NCBI GenBank assembly: GCA_017634455.1
Contig: JAGBNK010000009.1
Location: 1 to 64,000 of the forward strand
Direction: 5' to 3'
Length of the DNA stretch: 64,000 bases
Source of the DNA: Lachnospiraceae bacterium
GTDB taxonomy: Bacteria; Bacillota; Clostridia; Lachnospirales; Lachnospiraceae
Made by a program: the position numbers and the translations under genes. Below the pieces are notes generated by a model. The model was not told the origin of the DNA. It worked only from the letters and a program-made list of their open reading frames with translations, and ran no database searches. How positions within the stretch are numbered: the first letter of the stretch is position 1; the number at the start of each line of letters is the position of its first letter. Shown here piece by piece: positions 45,037-55,589 of this stretch.

Positions 45037-46695
45037 CTATACATTGAAGCAGCTTCCGCCTATGAATTCTCGAATCAGCGAATTATTGCATATATCATCT
45101 GTCGGTACATTGAGGAAGTAATCAAGCATCTTCAACAGACGCTTAGCCTCAATATATTCCGGGCAATCCTTTGGTATTGCAAAAAGCTGTGGCTGAGCAT
45201 AAGTCTTGAGAGCTGCCATCTCATAAATCAAAGCTGAGTTGAACATCTCATCTGCTTCCTCCTGGAATGGGAAGATATATTTCTCCTCCCCTCGTCTAAC
45301 TGAATCCCACATGGCAATTGTCTCTCTGGCTGAAGTAGCTCTTGTTCTGGAATCACGTACAATTCTACGAATCAATCTACCGTCTGATGTTGGCAATGGA
45401 TTATGTTCATCAATTGACAACTGAGTCAAAGCACTTATGTATATCTTGAATTTATTCTCCTTTGGAAGAGAATGTGACATGCGCTCATTTAAGCCATGAA
45501 TCCCCTCAATTACCAGAATATCATTGTCTCCTAACTGCATCCAATGATCTCTGTACTCTCTCATGCCTGTCTTGAAGTTGAAGCTAGGTAACAGCACTCT
45601 CTCGCCCTTTAGAAGTTTCACCATATCCTCATTAAACTGAGCAATATCCAATCCATCTATGGTCTCGAAATCCTTCTGACCAAATTCATCAAGTGGCACC
45701 TGATCTCTATTGAGATAATAATCATCCAATGGAACGGGATGAGGATTTACACCCAATGCATTGAGCTGAGCCGACAGTCTATGTGAAAATGTAGTCTTGC
45801 CGGAAGAAGATGGTCCAGCAATCATTACAAACTTCTTGTTTGGATCAGCTGCAATCTTCTCTGCCAAAGCACCGATTCTACGCTCCATAAATGCTTCCTG
45901 GCTGAGAATAATATCTCTGGTCTTACCTGCACAGATAGCATCATTTAACGCTCCAACAGTAGGAATATCCATGCTCTGACTCCACTCATCAGAAGTCTTC
46001 AACACATTGAATAATTTCACAGCAGGATTAAATTCTGCAACCTGTGTGCTGTCCTTGTCAGCCAGCTGTAATATAAATCCATCCTCAAATTTGTATAGCT
46101 TAAATACTCCAAGCATACCTGTTGAAGGAGCCATATATCCGAAGTAATAATCCTCGTATCCATCCAGATTATATATATTGATATTGGAACTTGTACGATA
46201 TTTCAGAAGTCTGCTCTTGTCCTCAAGACCTCTTACTGCAAAAGATTTCACTGCAGCATCAGTCTTCATGGTAAGCTTGTTAATGCTTAAATCCTTGTCA
46301 ATGAGTTCCCTCATTTTGTCATCAAGCTTCTGAAGAAATGATTCTGGAATGTCCTCCATACCATCAATCTTACAGAAATAACCTGGTCCAAGAGAATACT
46401 TGACCAAAATATCCATAGACTCCTCTGGATACAATTCCTTGAGAGCATGCTGCATAAGCAATACCACGCTTCTTCTGTAAGCACGCTTTCCATTCTTACT
46501 AGCTACTGTCACAAAATCAATGAAGCCATCCTCAGTAACAGGATTATTTAACTCACGAAGCTTGTGATTATAAACTGCCAGAATAATCTGATCCTTGTAA
46601 TTCTTCTGATAATCCTTGGCAATATCTGTAATTTCTGTACCTAACGGAACTGAAATATCCTGACCGTCTACTTTAATATTTGCATTTTCAGCCAT
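45037..46695 (-). CDS. TGS-domain nucleoside (uridine-type) kinase
   Basis: 552 residues. An N-terminal TGS/threonyl-tRNA-synthetase-like region (about 1-220) precedes a uridine-kinase domain with Walker A IAGPSSSGKTTFSHRLSAQL (about 285) and DDYYLNRDQVP. Members of this fused family phosphorylate uridine or cytidine; the TGS part's role is unknown. ATG at 46695 is favoured by GGGGGAG upstream; ten earlier codons are possible. It starts downstream of the nif3-like gene. Confidence 0.85.
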   Translation of the reverse strand: MAENANIKVDGQDISVPLGTEITDIAKDYQKNYKDQIILAVYNHKLRELNNPVTEDGFIDFVTVASKNGKRAYRRSVVLLMQHALKELYPEESMDILVKYSLGPGYFCKIDGMEDIPESFLQKLDDKMRELIDKDLSINKLTMKTDAAVKSFAVRGLEDKSRLLKYRTSSNINIYNLDGYEDYYFGYMAPSTGMLGVFKLYKFEDGFILQLADKDSTQVAEFNPAVKLFNVLKTSDEWSQSMDIPTVGALNDAICAGKTRDIILSQEAFMERRIGALAEKIAADPNKKFVMIAGPSSSGKTTFSHRLSAQLNALGVNPHPVPLDDYYLNRDQVPLDEFGQKDFETIDGLDIAQFNEDMVKLLKGERVLLPSFNFKTGMREYRDHWMQLGDNDILVIEGIHGLNERMSHSLPKENKFKIYISALTQLSIDEHNPLPTSDGRLIRRIVRDSRTRATSARETIAMWDSVRRGEEKYIFPFQEEADEMFNSALIYEMAALKTYAQPQLFAIPKDCPEYIEAKRLLKMLDYFLNVPTDDICNNSLIREFIGGSCFNV

Positions 46696-46712
46696 AACCT
46701 GTCTCCCCCTTT

Positions 46713-47492
46713 TTAGTCTAGCCAAAATGGTTCTTTAAAACCTTCTGCCTCCACCTGCAATTCAGGCAAATCGGTATCTATTAATTCCATTATATATTTA
46801 ATGAAAATATGTTCAAGACCGTAATGTCCTGCATCTATAATAACCAGATTTCTGGCCACAGCATCTATTCCGCTATGATGATCTATATCTCCCGTAACAT
46901 ATACATCAGCACCTGCATCAAGAGCTAAATCTATCTCGCTCTTACCAGAACCGGGGCAACAAGCCACCTTTTGAATCTGCACATCGCCTGAGCCAAATAT
47001 CTTCACATGTGATAAGCCGAAGTTCTCTCGAATGGAGTCAGCAAACTTTCTGACTGTAGTAGATGATACATTTCCCACAAAGCCAATTCCTCTGGCAACA
47101 TTTTCCTGACAATCAGTTATCTCTAATGGAGATTCCACAGACACTCCCATCTTCTCTGCTACAATTGAACCCATTTTAGCTACATCGAAATTAGTATGCA
47201 TAGCATAGTAAGCTATACCATTTTGGATAAGCTTCATAATTCTGGCACCAATGAAGTTATCTGCCACCACAGAACTCACTGAAGAAAATATCATAGGATG
47301 ATGACTCACAATCATATCTGCATCTGCAGCTATGGCATGATCAATAACCTCATCCGTCACATCAAGTGCCACATAAATCTTGTGTACTTCTGCCGATCTA
47401 TCACCTACCAGCAATCCCACATTGTCCCAGTCCATGGCCAATGCTGCTGGAATATCTTGTTCGAAATAATCAATTATATCCTGTACTTTCAT
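46713..47492 (-). CDS. Nif3-like dinuclear-metal protein (YqfO/GTP cyclohydrolase 1 type 2 family)
   Basis: About 259 residues; the short Nif3 form without the central insert. Metal ligands appear in MIVSHHPMIF (about 60-69) and in DAGHYGLEHIF near the C-terminus. The family's physiological role is unsettled. ATG at 47492 is used; a GTG two codons earlier overlaps the trmK stop. Next to trmK as in Bacillus (yqfN-yqfO). Confidence 0.87.
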   Translation of the reverse strand: MKVQDIIDYFEQDIPAALAMDWDNVGLLVGDRSAEVHKIYVALDVTDEVIDHAIAADADMIVSHHPMIFSSVSSVVADNFIGARIMKLIQNGIAYYAMHTNFDVAKMGSIVAEKMGVSVESPLEITDCQENVARGIGFVGNVSSTTVRKFADSIRENFGLSHVKIFGSGDVQIQKVACCPGSGKSEIDLALDAGADVYVTGDIDHHSGIDAVARNLVIIDAGHYGLEHIFIKYIMELIDTDLPELQVEAEGFKEPFWLD

Positions 47493-47494
47493 AT

Positions 47495-48184
47495 TCACCC
47501 CGCATACTTACCATTTCTCACTTCATCAATAAGAGCCAGTTCCGCTTTAACCTCCTGAACTCTGTCAGAATTTTGTGAGTCATGGAGTTTCTCCAACACA
47601 TTTTCCAATTTATGCTTCTCATTTTCCAGATAGTTTGCAAACACAGGAGACATATCTCTTACCAGTATAGGTCCGTAACGATACTCGGCCAACTCCAGTG
47701 AAGCCTCACCTCTCACAGCTCTCATCATAGGATAATATTTACCATCCTCGAACACTATATCCTCCGCTGTGATAACATAACCGTCTGCATACAAATCCCT
47801 ACGAAAATCCTCCAGATTAGACTGAGGCTGTAGAACTAATTCATCAGCTGCATTTACAACATCAACACTCTGACGCAAGATTCTAGTCATAAGAGGGCCA
47901 CCCATGCCTGCAATGAGAACCACATCCACCTCACCAGGTGCGAATTTCTGCAGCCCATCTGACAATCTTGTCTCGATTCTATCTGACATACCCATTCTGG
48001 CAATATTTTCTGCTGCCCGCTTAATGGGTCCTTCATTTACATCGGCTGCAATGGCATGTCTTACCACACCTCTATCCACCATGGTTATAGACATATATCC
48101 ATGATCGCAACCAATATCACCTAATGTATTATGAGGCGTTATCAATCTTGATAACGCCTCCATTCTATTTGACAATAAATTCAT
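47495..48184 (-). CDS. trmK: tRNA (adenine-22-N1)-methyltransferase TrmK
   Basis: A 229-residue SAM enzyme with the Rossmann motif LGDIGCDHGYMSI (about 21-33), DVNEGPIKRA (about 49-58) and VDVVLIAGMGGPLM (about 84-97), matching YqfN/TrmK, which methylates A22 of tRNA. It follows rpoD by one base, the order also found in Bacillus. Confidence 0.92.
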   Translation of the reverse strand: MNLLSNRMEALSRLITPHNTLGDIGCDHGYMSITMVDRGVVRHAIAADVNEGPIKRAAENIARMGMSDRIETRLSDGLQKFAPGEVDVVLIAGMGGPLMTRILRQSVDVVNAADELVLQPQSNLEDFRRDLYADGYVITAEDIVFEDGKYYPMMRAVRGEASLELAEYRYGPILVRDMSPVFANYLENEKHKLENVLEKLHDSQNSDRVQEVKAELALIDEVRNGKYAG

Positions 48185-48185
48185 A

Positions 48186-49529
48186 TTACTCTAAGTAATC
48201 CTTTAACTTTCTACTGCGACTTGGATGACGAAGCTTGCGCAATGCCTTGGCCTCGATCTGACGAATACGCTCACGAGTTACGTTGAATTCCTTTCCAACC
48301 TCCTCAAGTGTACGAGAACGACCGTCCTCAATTCCAAATCTCAAAATCAATACTTTCTTCTCTCTCTCAGTAAGAGTATCAAGAACCTCTCCAATCTGCT
48401 CACGGAGTAATGTATAAGTAGCAGCGTCAACTGGTACTGGCACATTATCATCCTGAATGAAGTCTCCAAGATGTGAATCTTCCTCCTCACCAATTGGAGT
48501 CTCAAGAGATACTGGCTCCTGAGAAATCTTCAAAATCTCTCTAACTCGCTCAACAGGGATATCCATCTCTTCAGCGATTTCTTCTGGGGTAGGCTCACGA
48601 CCTAACTCCTGGAGTAACTGACGTGATACCCTGATAAGCTTGTTGATTGTCTCAACCATATGTACAGGGATACGGATTGTACGAGCCTGATCAGCAATAG
48701 CTCTTGTAATAGCCTGACGAATCCACCATGTAGCATATGTAGAGAACTTATATCCCTTACGGTAGTCGAACTTCTCAACAGCCTTGATAAGACCTAAGTT
48801 ACCCTCCTGAATCAAATCAAGGAACAACATACCACGACCTACATATCTCTTGGCAATACTTACAACCAGACGCAGGTTAGCCTCTGCAATTCTCTTCTTG
48901 GCTTCCTGATCACCAAGCTCCATTCTCTTGGCAAGTTCAATTTCCTCTTCTGCTGTAAGAAGTGGAACCTTACCGATTTCCTTTAAGTACATACGAACTG
49001 GATCATCTGTGCTAATTCCATCTGGAGCAGACAGATCAATTTTGTCCATCTCGATTTCATCTTCCTCATCAAGGTCGATGTCTTCCTCGTCTCCCTCTTC
49101 ACGAATGAGAGTGATATTGTTCTTGTCCAGTTCCTCCAAAATTCTATGGAACTGTTCTGCACTAGGCTTGATTCCCTTGAATACCTCTGCAATATCACGG
49201 TACTCCAATGTATTACTCTTCTTCTTGGCTTCCTCAATAAGTTCTGAGAGATTCTTCTCAAACTCATCTACCATTCCACCGGTCTTAACCTTGGCAATTC
49301 CACCCAGCAATTCAATTGTGTCATCATCCATCATTGAATCTTCATCAACGAAATGATCAATGTTGGAATCCTCATCCATTGCGTCATCAAGAAGTGCTTC
49401 ATCATCCATGAGGTCTTCTACATCAGGTTCTGCTTCATCCATATCGAACTCATCAGCTTCTTCTACAGCTTCCTCATTCAATTCCAAATCCTTCTCCTCA
49501 ACTACTTCCTCTTTCTTCTTTCTTGGCAT
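48186..49529 (-). CDS. rpoD: Primary sigma factor RpoD (SigA)
   Basis: 447 residues. An acidic N-terminus (long Asp/Glu stretch, about 10-60) and region 1.1 are followed by 1.2 ([17 protein letters not shown]), region 2 ([20 protein letters not shown], then [10 protein letters not shown]), region 3, and region 4 with [29 protein letters not shown]. It defines the promoter consensus used by most genes here. dnaG lies upstream and trmK downstream. Confidence 0.97.
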   Translation of the reverse strand: MPRKKKEEVVEEKDLELNEEAVEEADEFDMDEAEPDVEDLMDDEALLDDAMDEDSNIDHFVDEDSMMDDDTIELLGGIAKVKTGGMVDEFEKNLSELIEEAKKKSNTLEYRDIAEVFKGIKPSAEQFHRILEELDKNNITLIREEGDEEDIDLDEEDEIEMDKIDLSAPDGISTDDPVRMYLKEIGKVPLLTAEEEIELAKRMELGDQEAKKRIAEANLRLVVSIAKRYVGRGMLFLDLIQEGNLGLIKAVEKFDYRKGYKFSTYATWWIRQAITRAIADQARTIRIPVHMVETINKLIRVSRQLLQELGREPTPEEIAEEMDIPVERVREILKISQEPVSLETPIGEEEDSHLGDFIQDDNVPVPVDAATYTLLREQIGEVLDTLTEREKKVLILRFGIEDGRSRTLEEVGKEFNVTRERIRQIEAKALRKLRHPSRSRKLKDYLE

Positions 49530-49593
49530 AGTTTTTGTTCCTTTCCTTAAATTATTGTGTTCTGTGTTGTTAAATATATCATCAAATTATGTA

Positions 49594-51408
49594 TTAAATA
49601 CCCAAGGTCATACTGAAATTCATCTTGGATAATTCCTGTATCATTTTCTTGCTCTTAATAATCTCATTGAGAGCATTCACATCATTGGAATCCATATTTT
49701 TGCGCCTCTGCTCTAAGCTGTTTTCCTTAATTCTAACAATGGTTTCCTTGATTGCCTTCTCCCAGTCTCTGGCATCTTCTATTCCAGTTACATTGGTATT
49801 AAATATTTCTGCCACCTGACTCTGCTCATCATTTTCAGAAAACATTGTGACAATCTTGGCTGGATTAGCCATGCCACTCTCCTGAAACTGTTCAAAGAGC
49901 TCTTTGGCAACCTGGGCATATATTCCCTCTGTGAAATCCTCAGGAGCTATATATTCCTTAATCATCTGGTACAGTTCTGGTTTCTCCACCAACCAGGTCA
50001 GCATCAATCTCTGGGAGGTCTTCATTCCCTCCTCCTTGGATGCCTTCTTCTGTATTCCTGACTTCAACTTCGCTCTAGGCTCCACCTCATCAGCATTTAT
50101 CTTGGTTCCCATACCTTGACGGACACCAATATTATTTACCATCTGACGGAGGTTTTCAAAGCCTACATTATACTTGGAAGCAACTGCTTCTATATAATTA
50201 TTTCTCTCAATCTCCTCAGGAAATTCTACAATTCTCGAAGCAACCTTCTTGTAAAATGCTGTTTTGGATTCAGGGTCCGACATATCGAAATCCACCTCGT
50301 CCATCTGCACAGTGTACATGAAACTGTTCTGGGCATTGTCAATTCTCTTCTGATATTCCTCAGCTCCCAGGTTTTTGATAAATTCATCTGGATCCTTGTA
50401 AGGATTCATATCAATAACCTTGCAGGTAATTCCTGCAGCTCTGAGAATCGGTATAGCTCTAAGGGCAGCCTTGCGACCAGCTCCATCGCTGTCATAGCTT
50501 AGATATACATCCTTGCCAAATCGTTTTATCAGATTGGCATGTCCACTGGTTAGAGCAGTTCCAAGAGATGCCACCGCATTATCAAATCCAGCCTGATGCA
50601 ATGCTATAACATCCATATAGCCCTCGCACAGTATGAACTTATCCGCTCTGGTTCTTCTGGCCAGATGCAGACCATAGAGGTTTCTACTCTTGTCAAATAT
50701 ATCTGTCTCCGGGGAGTTGAGATATTTCGGTTCTCCCTCTCCCAACACTCTGCCGCCAAAGGCTATAACCTTGCTATTGGCATCCAATATTGGGAACATA
50801 GCACGATTCCAGAATTTATCGTATCCGCCCTTCACTTCATCTATAGTCACGAGTCCGCTATCCTTGAGAATATCATCTGTATATCCCTTGGAACGCAGGT
50901 ACTTGTACAAATCATTACTGTATTTATCTGAATAACCTAATCCAAACTTCTGCATGGTTTCCGGAGACAATTTTCTGTCCTCAAAATATTTCAAAGCAGT
51001 AGCTCCATGATCTGAATGAAGCAACTTGTAGAAATATGTGGCAGCCTCCTTATTAATCTCCAACAGTTTATCTCGCTTGGCACTTCTGGCTTTCTGCTGA
51101 GCTGTCATCTCCGTCTCAGGAAGCTGAATTCCTGCCCTGTCAGCCAATTCGTGCATAGCCTCTGTGAAAGTCATATTCTCGTATTCCTGAAGAAATGTAA
51201 ATACATTGCCTCCCTTGCCACATCCGAAGCAATAGTACATCTGTTTAGAAGGTGTTACGGAAAATGAACCTGTCTTCTCATTATGAAAGGGACATAAGCC
51301 AAAATAGCTTGACCCTTTTTTTGTCAAATGAACATATTGACCAATAACATCTACAATGTCGTTTCTAGAACGAACTTCCTCGATGATATCGTCAGAATAG
51401 TATGGCAT
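49594..51408 (-). CDS. dnaG: DNA primase DnaG
   Basis: 604 residues. A zinc-binding N-terminus (CPFHNEKTGSFSV, then YYCFGCGKGGN, about 40-65) is followed by the RNA-polymerase core, the TOPRIM motif (FILCEGYMDVIALHQAGFDN, about 257) with YDSDGAG, and a helical DnaB-binding tail. Standard length. RBS GGAGG overlaps the dgt stop, so dgt-dnaG-rpoD form one unit. Confidence 0.96.
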   Translation of the reverse strand: MPYYSDDIIEEVRSRNDIVDVIGQYVHLTKKGSSYFGLCPFHNEKTGSFSVTPSKQMYYCFGCGKGGNVFTFLQEYENMTFTEAMHELADRAGIQLPETEMTAQQKARSAKRDKLLEINKEAATYFYKLLHSDHGATALKYFEDRKLSPETMQKFGLGYSDKYSNDLYKYLRSKGYTDDILKDSGLVTIDEVKGGYDKFWNRAMFPILDANSKVIAFGGRVLGEGEPKYLNSPETDIFDKSRNLYGLHLARRTRADKFILCEGYMDVIALHQAGFDNAVASLGTALTSGHANLIKRFGKDVYLSYDSDGAGRKAALRAIPILRAAGITCKVIDMNPYKDPDEFIKNLGAEEYQKRIDNAQNSFMYTVQMDEVDFDMSDPESKTAFYKKVASRIVEFPEEIERNNYIEAVASKYNVGFENLRQMVNNIGVRQGMGTKINADEVEPRAKLKSGIQKKASKEEGMKTSQRLMLTWLVEKPELYQMIKEYIAPEDFTEGIYAQVAKELFEQFQESGMANPAKIVTMFSENDEQSQVAEIFNTNVTGIEDARDWEKAIKETIVRIKENSLEQRRKNMDSNDVNALNEIIKSKKMIQELSKMNFSMTLGI

Positions 51409-51411
51409 AAT

Positions 51412-52464
51412 CTAGTCCTCCACTATCATCCATGACATAGGCATAAATACTTCATTGAATTTGTTGATAGCATATTGATCTGTCATACCCGCAATGTAAT
51501 CGCAGACCACTCTGTCAACATCCTCATGCTCCTGCTCAATCATGTTGATATATTGTGCCGGCAGTAGTTCTACTCTATCCAGGTAGTAATTATATAGCTC
51601 TGTCAGCATGCGCTGAGCTTTAACTTCCTCTCCCTTGGCATATGGATTGGTATACAGATTTTCAAACATGAACTCTCGCAGGTCATACATTGCCTGATTC
51701 ATTTCCTCAGACATCATAACCGGCTCCAAATCGTTTCTGCATTCCGCATCCATAATCTTCATATTATTTAAGCTACAGCTTATAACATCATGAATCAGAT
51801 TGTCCAATCTGTCATCGCATGTCATTCCTATAGCTTTTCTTATCTCAAGAGGTATATCTTCCTCACACAATATCTGTGCTCTAATTGCATCATCTATATC
51901 ATGATTGATATAAGCAATCTTGTCAGACAATCGCACAACCTTACCTTCCGGTGTAGCCGGATTAGTTTTGGTTTGATGATTTCTGATGCCATCTCTCACT
52001 TCCCATGTGAGATTCAAGCCTTCACCTTCTTTTTCAAGTTTTTCAACAATTCTCACGCTTTGTTCGCTATGAATAAATCCTGTAGAGCACAAACCATTCA
52101 AAGTTCTCTCTCCACAATGACCAAAAGGTGTATGACCTAAATCATGTCCCAAAGCAATAGCTTCAACCAAATCCTCATTTAGTCGCAAAGCCTTGGCAAT
52201 AGTTCTGGCATTCTGTGATACCTCCAGAGTATGAGACAGTCTGGTTCTGTAATGGTCTCCCTTGGGAGCCAGAAAAACCTGTGTCTTGTTTTTCAATCGA
52301 CGGAAAGCTTTGCTGTGCAATATTCTATCTCTGTCTCTCTGAAACAATGGTCTGATATCGCACTGTGGCTCATCCTTCTGTCTGCCTCTGGAATTCTCAT
52401 TTAATGTAGCATATGGACTGAGTGTTGCTCTCTCCATATCCTCAATTGTTTCGCGAATTGTCAT
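51412..52464 (-). CDS. dgt: dGTP triphosphohydrolase-like protein
   Basis: 350 residues of the dNTPase family that cleaves dNTPs to nucleosides and PPPi. The metal HD set is HYRTRLSHTLEVSQNARTI, then ALGHDLGHTPFGHCGE (about 95-110). The ATG at 52464 has AAGGGGG upstream; an AT-rich in-frame extension further upstream is not coding-like. In Firmicutes this gene precedes dnaG. Substrate range is uncertain. Confidence 0.9.
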   Translation of the reverse strand: MTIRETIEDMERATLSPYATLNENSRGRQKDEPQCDIRPLFQRDRDRILHSKAFRRLKNKTQVFLAPKGDHYRTRLSHTLEVSQNARTIAKALRLNEDLVEAIALGHDLGHTPFGHCGERTLNGLCSTGFIHSEQSVRIVEKLEKEGEGLNLTWEVRDGIRNHQTKTNPATPEGKVVRLSDKIAYINHDIDDAIRAQILCEEDIPLEIRKAIGMTCDDRLDNLIHDVISCSLNNMKIMDAECRNDLEPVMMSEEMNQAMYDLREFMFENLYTNPYAKGEEVKAQRMLTELYNYYLDRVELLPAQYINMIEQEHEDVDRVVCDYIAGMTDQYAINKFNEVFMPMSWMIVED

Positions 52465-52498
52465 GAAATCCCCCTTATTCAAAAACAACGAAAACTTA

Positions 52499-52534
52499 CA
52501 AAAAAAGCCTCTATAATTATTATTACAGAAGCTT
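52499..52534 (-). terminator. Terminator of the GH3 gene
   Basis: A near-perfect stem AAGCCTCTATAAT / ATTACAGAAGCTT with G-U pairs, followed by TTTTTTTGTAAG on the minus strand. It separates the GH3 gene from dgt. Confidence 0.8.
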
Positions 52535-52647
52535 TCTTGATTTCCTTTTTTATTTTTTAAATTTCCAAAAAAATTTTTTATTTTTTTCAGAGCATAGATG
52601 TTCGGAAGAAATATCAATGTAAAACCTATACCCTATATTTATCTCTA

Positions 52648-55089
52648 CTATAATCTGGTAAGAGCAAATCTCAACACGTTGGCTGCTGTTCTCTGAAGCT
52701 CACCTCTTGTAAGGCCTTCTGGCTTACCAATAGTCTCCAGCATCTTGCCATCATACATATATTCCTTTTGAGAGAATTTCATATTACCAGGCATGTACAC
52801 ATCCACCTGAGCACGAACTCTGTAGGCATTGTCCTTGACACCTGGGAACTCTGGCATCTCTGCCCTTCTCATCCACCAGTCAGTCATTACATTACCCTTG
52901 TATCCCCACTCTTTTCGAAGAACTGTAGTTACAAGTTCATAATTATAATGACTCCATACACCATTTACCTTGTTGTAACTTGTCATTACATTTTCCGGAT
53001 CACTCTCCTTGATACAATACTCGAAGTTCTTGAGATATATCTCTCTGAGAGCTCTCATGGATACTCTTGAATCATTGTGGGTTCTATTGTACTCCTGATT
53101 ATTACATGCAAAATGTTTTGGACAAGCGGAGATTCCACCCTTTTGCAAACCTCTGACTGTAGCAGCTGCTGTTCTACCTGACAGCATTGGATCCTCAGAA
53201 TAATATTCGAAGTTTCTACCGCAAAGTGGATTTCTATGAATATTCAATCCAGGTGCCAGATTTACATCTATCTCATAATGCACGCCCTCATTTCCAATGA
53301 GCACAAATGTCTCCTCCACAAGCTTAGGATTCCAGGCGCAGGCAATTGCTGTTCCACATGGGAGAAGTGTGGTATATCTCTTCAATCTAAGTCCAGCAGG
53401 GCCATCAGCTGTTACAAGAACAGGGATTCCCTTCTGGCGAAGTTCCTCAGTAATTCCACCGAATACACCAGCATTTCCCGGGGTACCCAGAGGAGAATCC
53501 ATCATACCAATACCATGTGAGATATCTGACAGGTCCTTGTCGCTAAGCTGAGCAATAAACTCCTCCAAGGTATTGCGGCCTTCCTTCACATCCACAAGCT
53601 TGATTCCCACATCACCTGTCTGTGGAATATCAGCAGGCAAATCAGCAAGTACTGCCTCATGAAGTCCAGTATCTGCTACTGTCACCTTGTCCTGCTTGTA
53701 CAGAGTAGTCTGTGGATCCTGACCTTTCAATACAGAGAAGCTGCTCTTTGGAGACATAACCTTGTTACATTTCTCCACGCACTTAGTCTCTGACAGCTCA
53801 AATTCATAAGCGCATTCAATATCTCTACAGCTATTTCCCACCATGTAAGCATATGAACCTGCTTCAAGTACATAGGAATCAATATATCCTGTCACTCCTG
53901 AATCATCATAAGAAGTAATGTCATGATCTAATACTTCAATTGTAACCTTCGCCTCCTGGCCAGAAGCAATCACATCAGTCTTGGCATATGCTCCCAGTAC
54001 AATAGCAGGCTTATTCAGCTTACCCTCTGGTGCCTTCACATAAATCTGAACTACTTCCTTACCGGCGTATCTGCCAGTGTTTTGTACTGTTATGTCAAAT
54101 GTAAATCCATCATCCCCAGAATTTCTATTTACAGAGTCTGTGATTATGTTAAATGTTGTATAACTCAAACCGTAGCCAAATGGATATTTCACCTTGTCCT
54201 TGGCAAAGGTCTCGAAATATCTGTAGCCTACATATATATCTTCGTAATAAATATTGAAGTCCTTGCCACCAAAATATGGTGCAGAAGGATAATCCTCATA
54301 ATTCTTGGCAATGGTATCTGACAACTTACCACTAGGATTCACCTTACCACTCAATACATCTGCAAGAGCGTTGGCATTTTCCTGTCCCAACTGCCATGCA
54401 TATATAATAGCCTCGAAGTTATAATTATCCACAAATGACATATCTACAATATTTCCGCAGTCCATTACAAGAACTACATGTTCAAATTCATTGCAGACTT
54501 TTCTAAGCATATCCTGCTCTTCGTCTGTAAGATAGTAACTGCCCTTCTCCAGCTTATTCTCTCTGTCTTCACCAGCAGCTCTTCCAATTATTACAAGAGC
54601 CATATCGCTATTGTTCTTGGCAGTCTTAACCACATCTGTTGTAATTGGCATCTCCTCGTGGAAATATGGCCAATGACCCCAGAAACCATGCATAGCTTCA
54701 TTATCAGGATTCTCACACCATCTGTCATAGATATCCTTTAAATCCTTGTTGTATCTGATTCCAGCCTCATCAAATCCCTCAAAGAGAGATACTGAATATG
54801 GAGCATGTACATCTCCACCTGAACCGTAACCTACATAGAACCAGTCATGCTGAATTCTACCGAAGACTGATACACATTTATCCTCAGTAATAGGCAGTAT
54901 GTTATTATCATTTTTCAGAAGGACTATACCTTCCTCTGCCAGTTTTCTCAGCTGTTCAGGCATACCTGGTGTAATATACTTCTCACCTTCAGCCTGGTTC
55001 TCATCCTGAGCTACAGAATTAATCTTCTTGTTAATATATTCTGCAAACCATCTCTCTAATTTCTTTTGCAGTTTTGTCTTTCTAGCCAT
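52648..55089 (-). CDS. GH3 beta-glucosidase with permuted domain order
   Basis: 813 residues. Unlike most GH3 enzymes, the (alpha/beta)6 domain comes first (about 50-300, with VLLKNDNNILP and GYGLSYTTF). A fibronectin-III-like part (about 320-440) follows, and the TIM barrel is last (from about 540). The barrel has RNFEYYSEDP, ACPKHFACNNQE, SMRALREIYL and the nucleophile region GNVMTDWW (Asp). This circularly permuted arrangement is known from rumen Butyrivibrio and Ruminococcus enzymes. No signal peptide, so it acts on imported cello- or xylo-oligosaccharides. ATG at 55089, AAGGAGAAG upstream. Confidence 0.93.
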   Translation of the reverse strand: MARKTKLQKKLERWFAEYINKKINSVAQDENQAEGEKYITPGMPEQLRKLAEEGIVLLKNDNNILPITEDKCVSVFGRIQHDWFYVGYGSGGDVHAPYSVSLFEGFDEAGIRYNKDLKDIYDRWCENPDNEAMHGFWGHWPYFHEEMPITTDVVKTAKNNSDMALVIIGRAAGEDRENKLEKGSYYLTDEEQDMLRKVCNEFEHVVLVMDCGNIVDMSFVDNYNFEAIIYAWQLGQENANALADVLSGKVNPSGKLSDTIAKNYEDYPSAPYFGGKDFNIYYEDIYVGYRYFETFAKDKVKYPFGYGLSYTTFNIITDSVNRNSGDDGFTFDITVQNTGRYAGKEVVQIYVKAPEGKLNKPAIVLGAYAKTDVIASGQEAKVTIEVLDHDITSYDDSGVTGYIDSYVLEAGSYAYMVGNSCRDIECAYEFELSETKCVEKCNKVMSPKSSFSVLKGQDPQTTLYKQDKVTVADTGLHEAVLADLPADIPQTGDVGIKLVDVKEGRNTLEEFIAQLSDKDLSDISHGIGMMDSPLGTPGNAGVFGGITEELRQKGIPVLVTADGPAGLRLKRYTTLLPCGTAIACAWNPKLVEETFVLIGNEGVHYEIDVNLAPGLNIHRNPLCGRNFEYYSEDPMLSGRTAAATVRGLQKGGISACPKHFACNNQEYNRTHNDSRVSMRALREIYLKNFEYCIKESDPENVMTSYNKVNGVWSHYNYELVTTVLRKEWGYKGNVMTDWWMRRAEMPEFPGVKDNAYRVRAQVDVYMPGNMKFSQKEYMYDGKMLETIGKPEGLTRGELQRTAANVLRFALTRL

Positions 55090-55189
55090 TACACTTCTCC
55101 TTCTTTCAGTCCTTTTCAATTTACATCATATCTCAGATTAAATTTCATAAATAGTATAAATCTATGATTTTTTGTAAATATTCGGCTTA

Positions 55190-55450
55190 TTATTTTTTCA
55201 TAAATGCATCAAGTACATTTACATTTGCAGCCATGGTTTTGATTTCTTCCAAATGTTCGGTCATATATTTCTCAAGTTCAGAAACCTCAATTGCTGCAAA
55301 ACCCTCATTGGATGTAATCTTGCATGCCGGAACTCGACCCTCAGCATTTCTCACACCATCTGAGAAAGTCACATACGCCATCTTCTTGCCTTCTTCATCT
55401 CGACAAATAGATGAGACAGACATCTGTAATTCACCATTATTTTCTGCCAT
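55190..55450 (-). CDS. Small conserved-looking protein, 86 aa
   Basis: A soluble protein of 86 residues, beginning with GGAGGG seven bases before the ATG. An N-terminal beta-rich half (VSSICRDEEGKKMAYVTFSD, then GRVPACKI) leads to a C-terminal helix (VSELEKYMTEHLEEIKTMAA). Coding potential is good and codon use matches neighbours. I do not recognise the family. It stands alone between the GH3 gene and the ABC operon terminator. Confidence 0.7.
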   Translation of the reverse strand: MAENNGELQMSVSSICRDEEGKKMAYVTFSDGVRNAEGRVPACKITSNEGFAAIEVSELEKYMTEHLEEIKTMAANVNVLDAFMKK

Positions 55451-55494
55451 AGCAACCCTCCAACTACAACTCTTTTCAAAACCTTGTTTCTATA

Positions 55495-55535
55495 ATACAC
55501 AAAAAGTTGCCCAAAGTGGGCAACTTTCGATTTTT
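55495..55535. terminator. Terminator of the GntR-ABC operon
   Basis: AAAGTTGCCC (55503-55512) pairs perfectly with GGGCAACTTT (55518-55527). T-rich runs occur on both outer sides, so it could stop either strand. Confidence 0.85.
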
Positions 55536-55589
55536 TTGTAAATATTTTAGAAAAATTTAATAGTTCATTATCATTTCTCACAAAAAGAA

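Noticed and set aside
48928-49632. Ser-rich plus-strand ORFs opposite rpoD
   Set aside because: They mirror the Asp/Glu-rich coding of rpoD; no independent signals.
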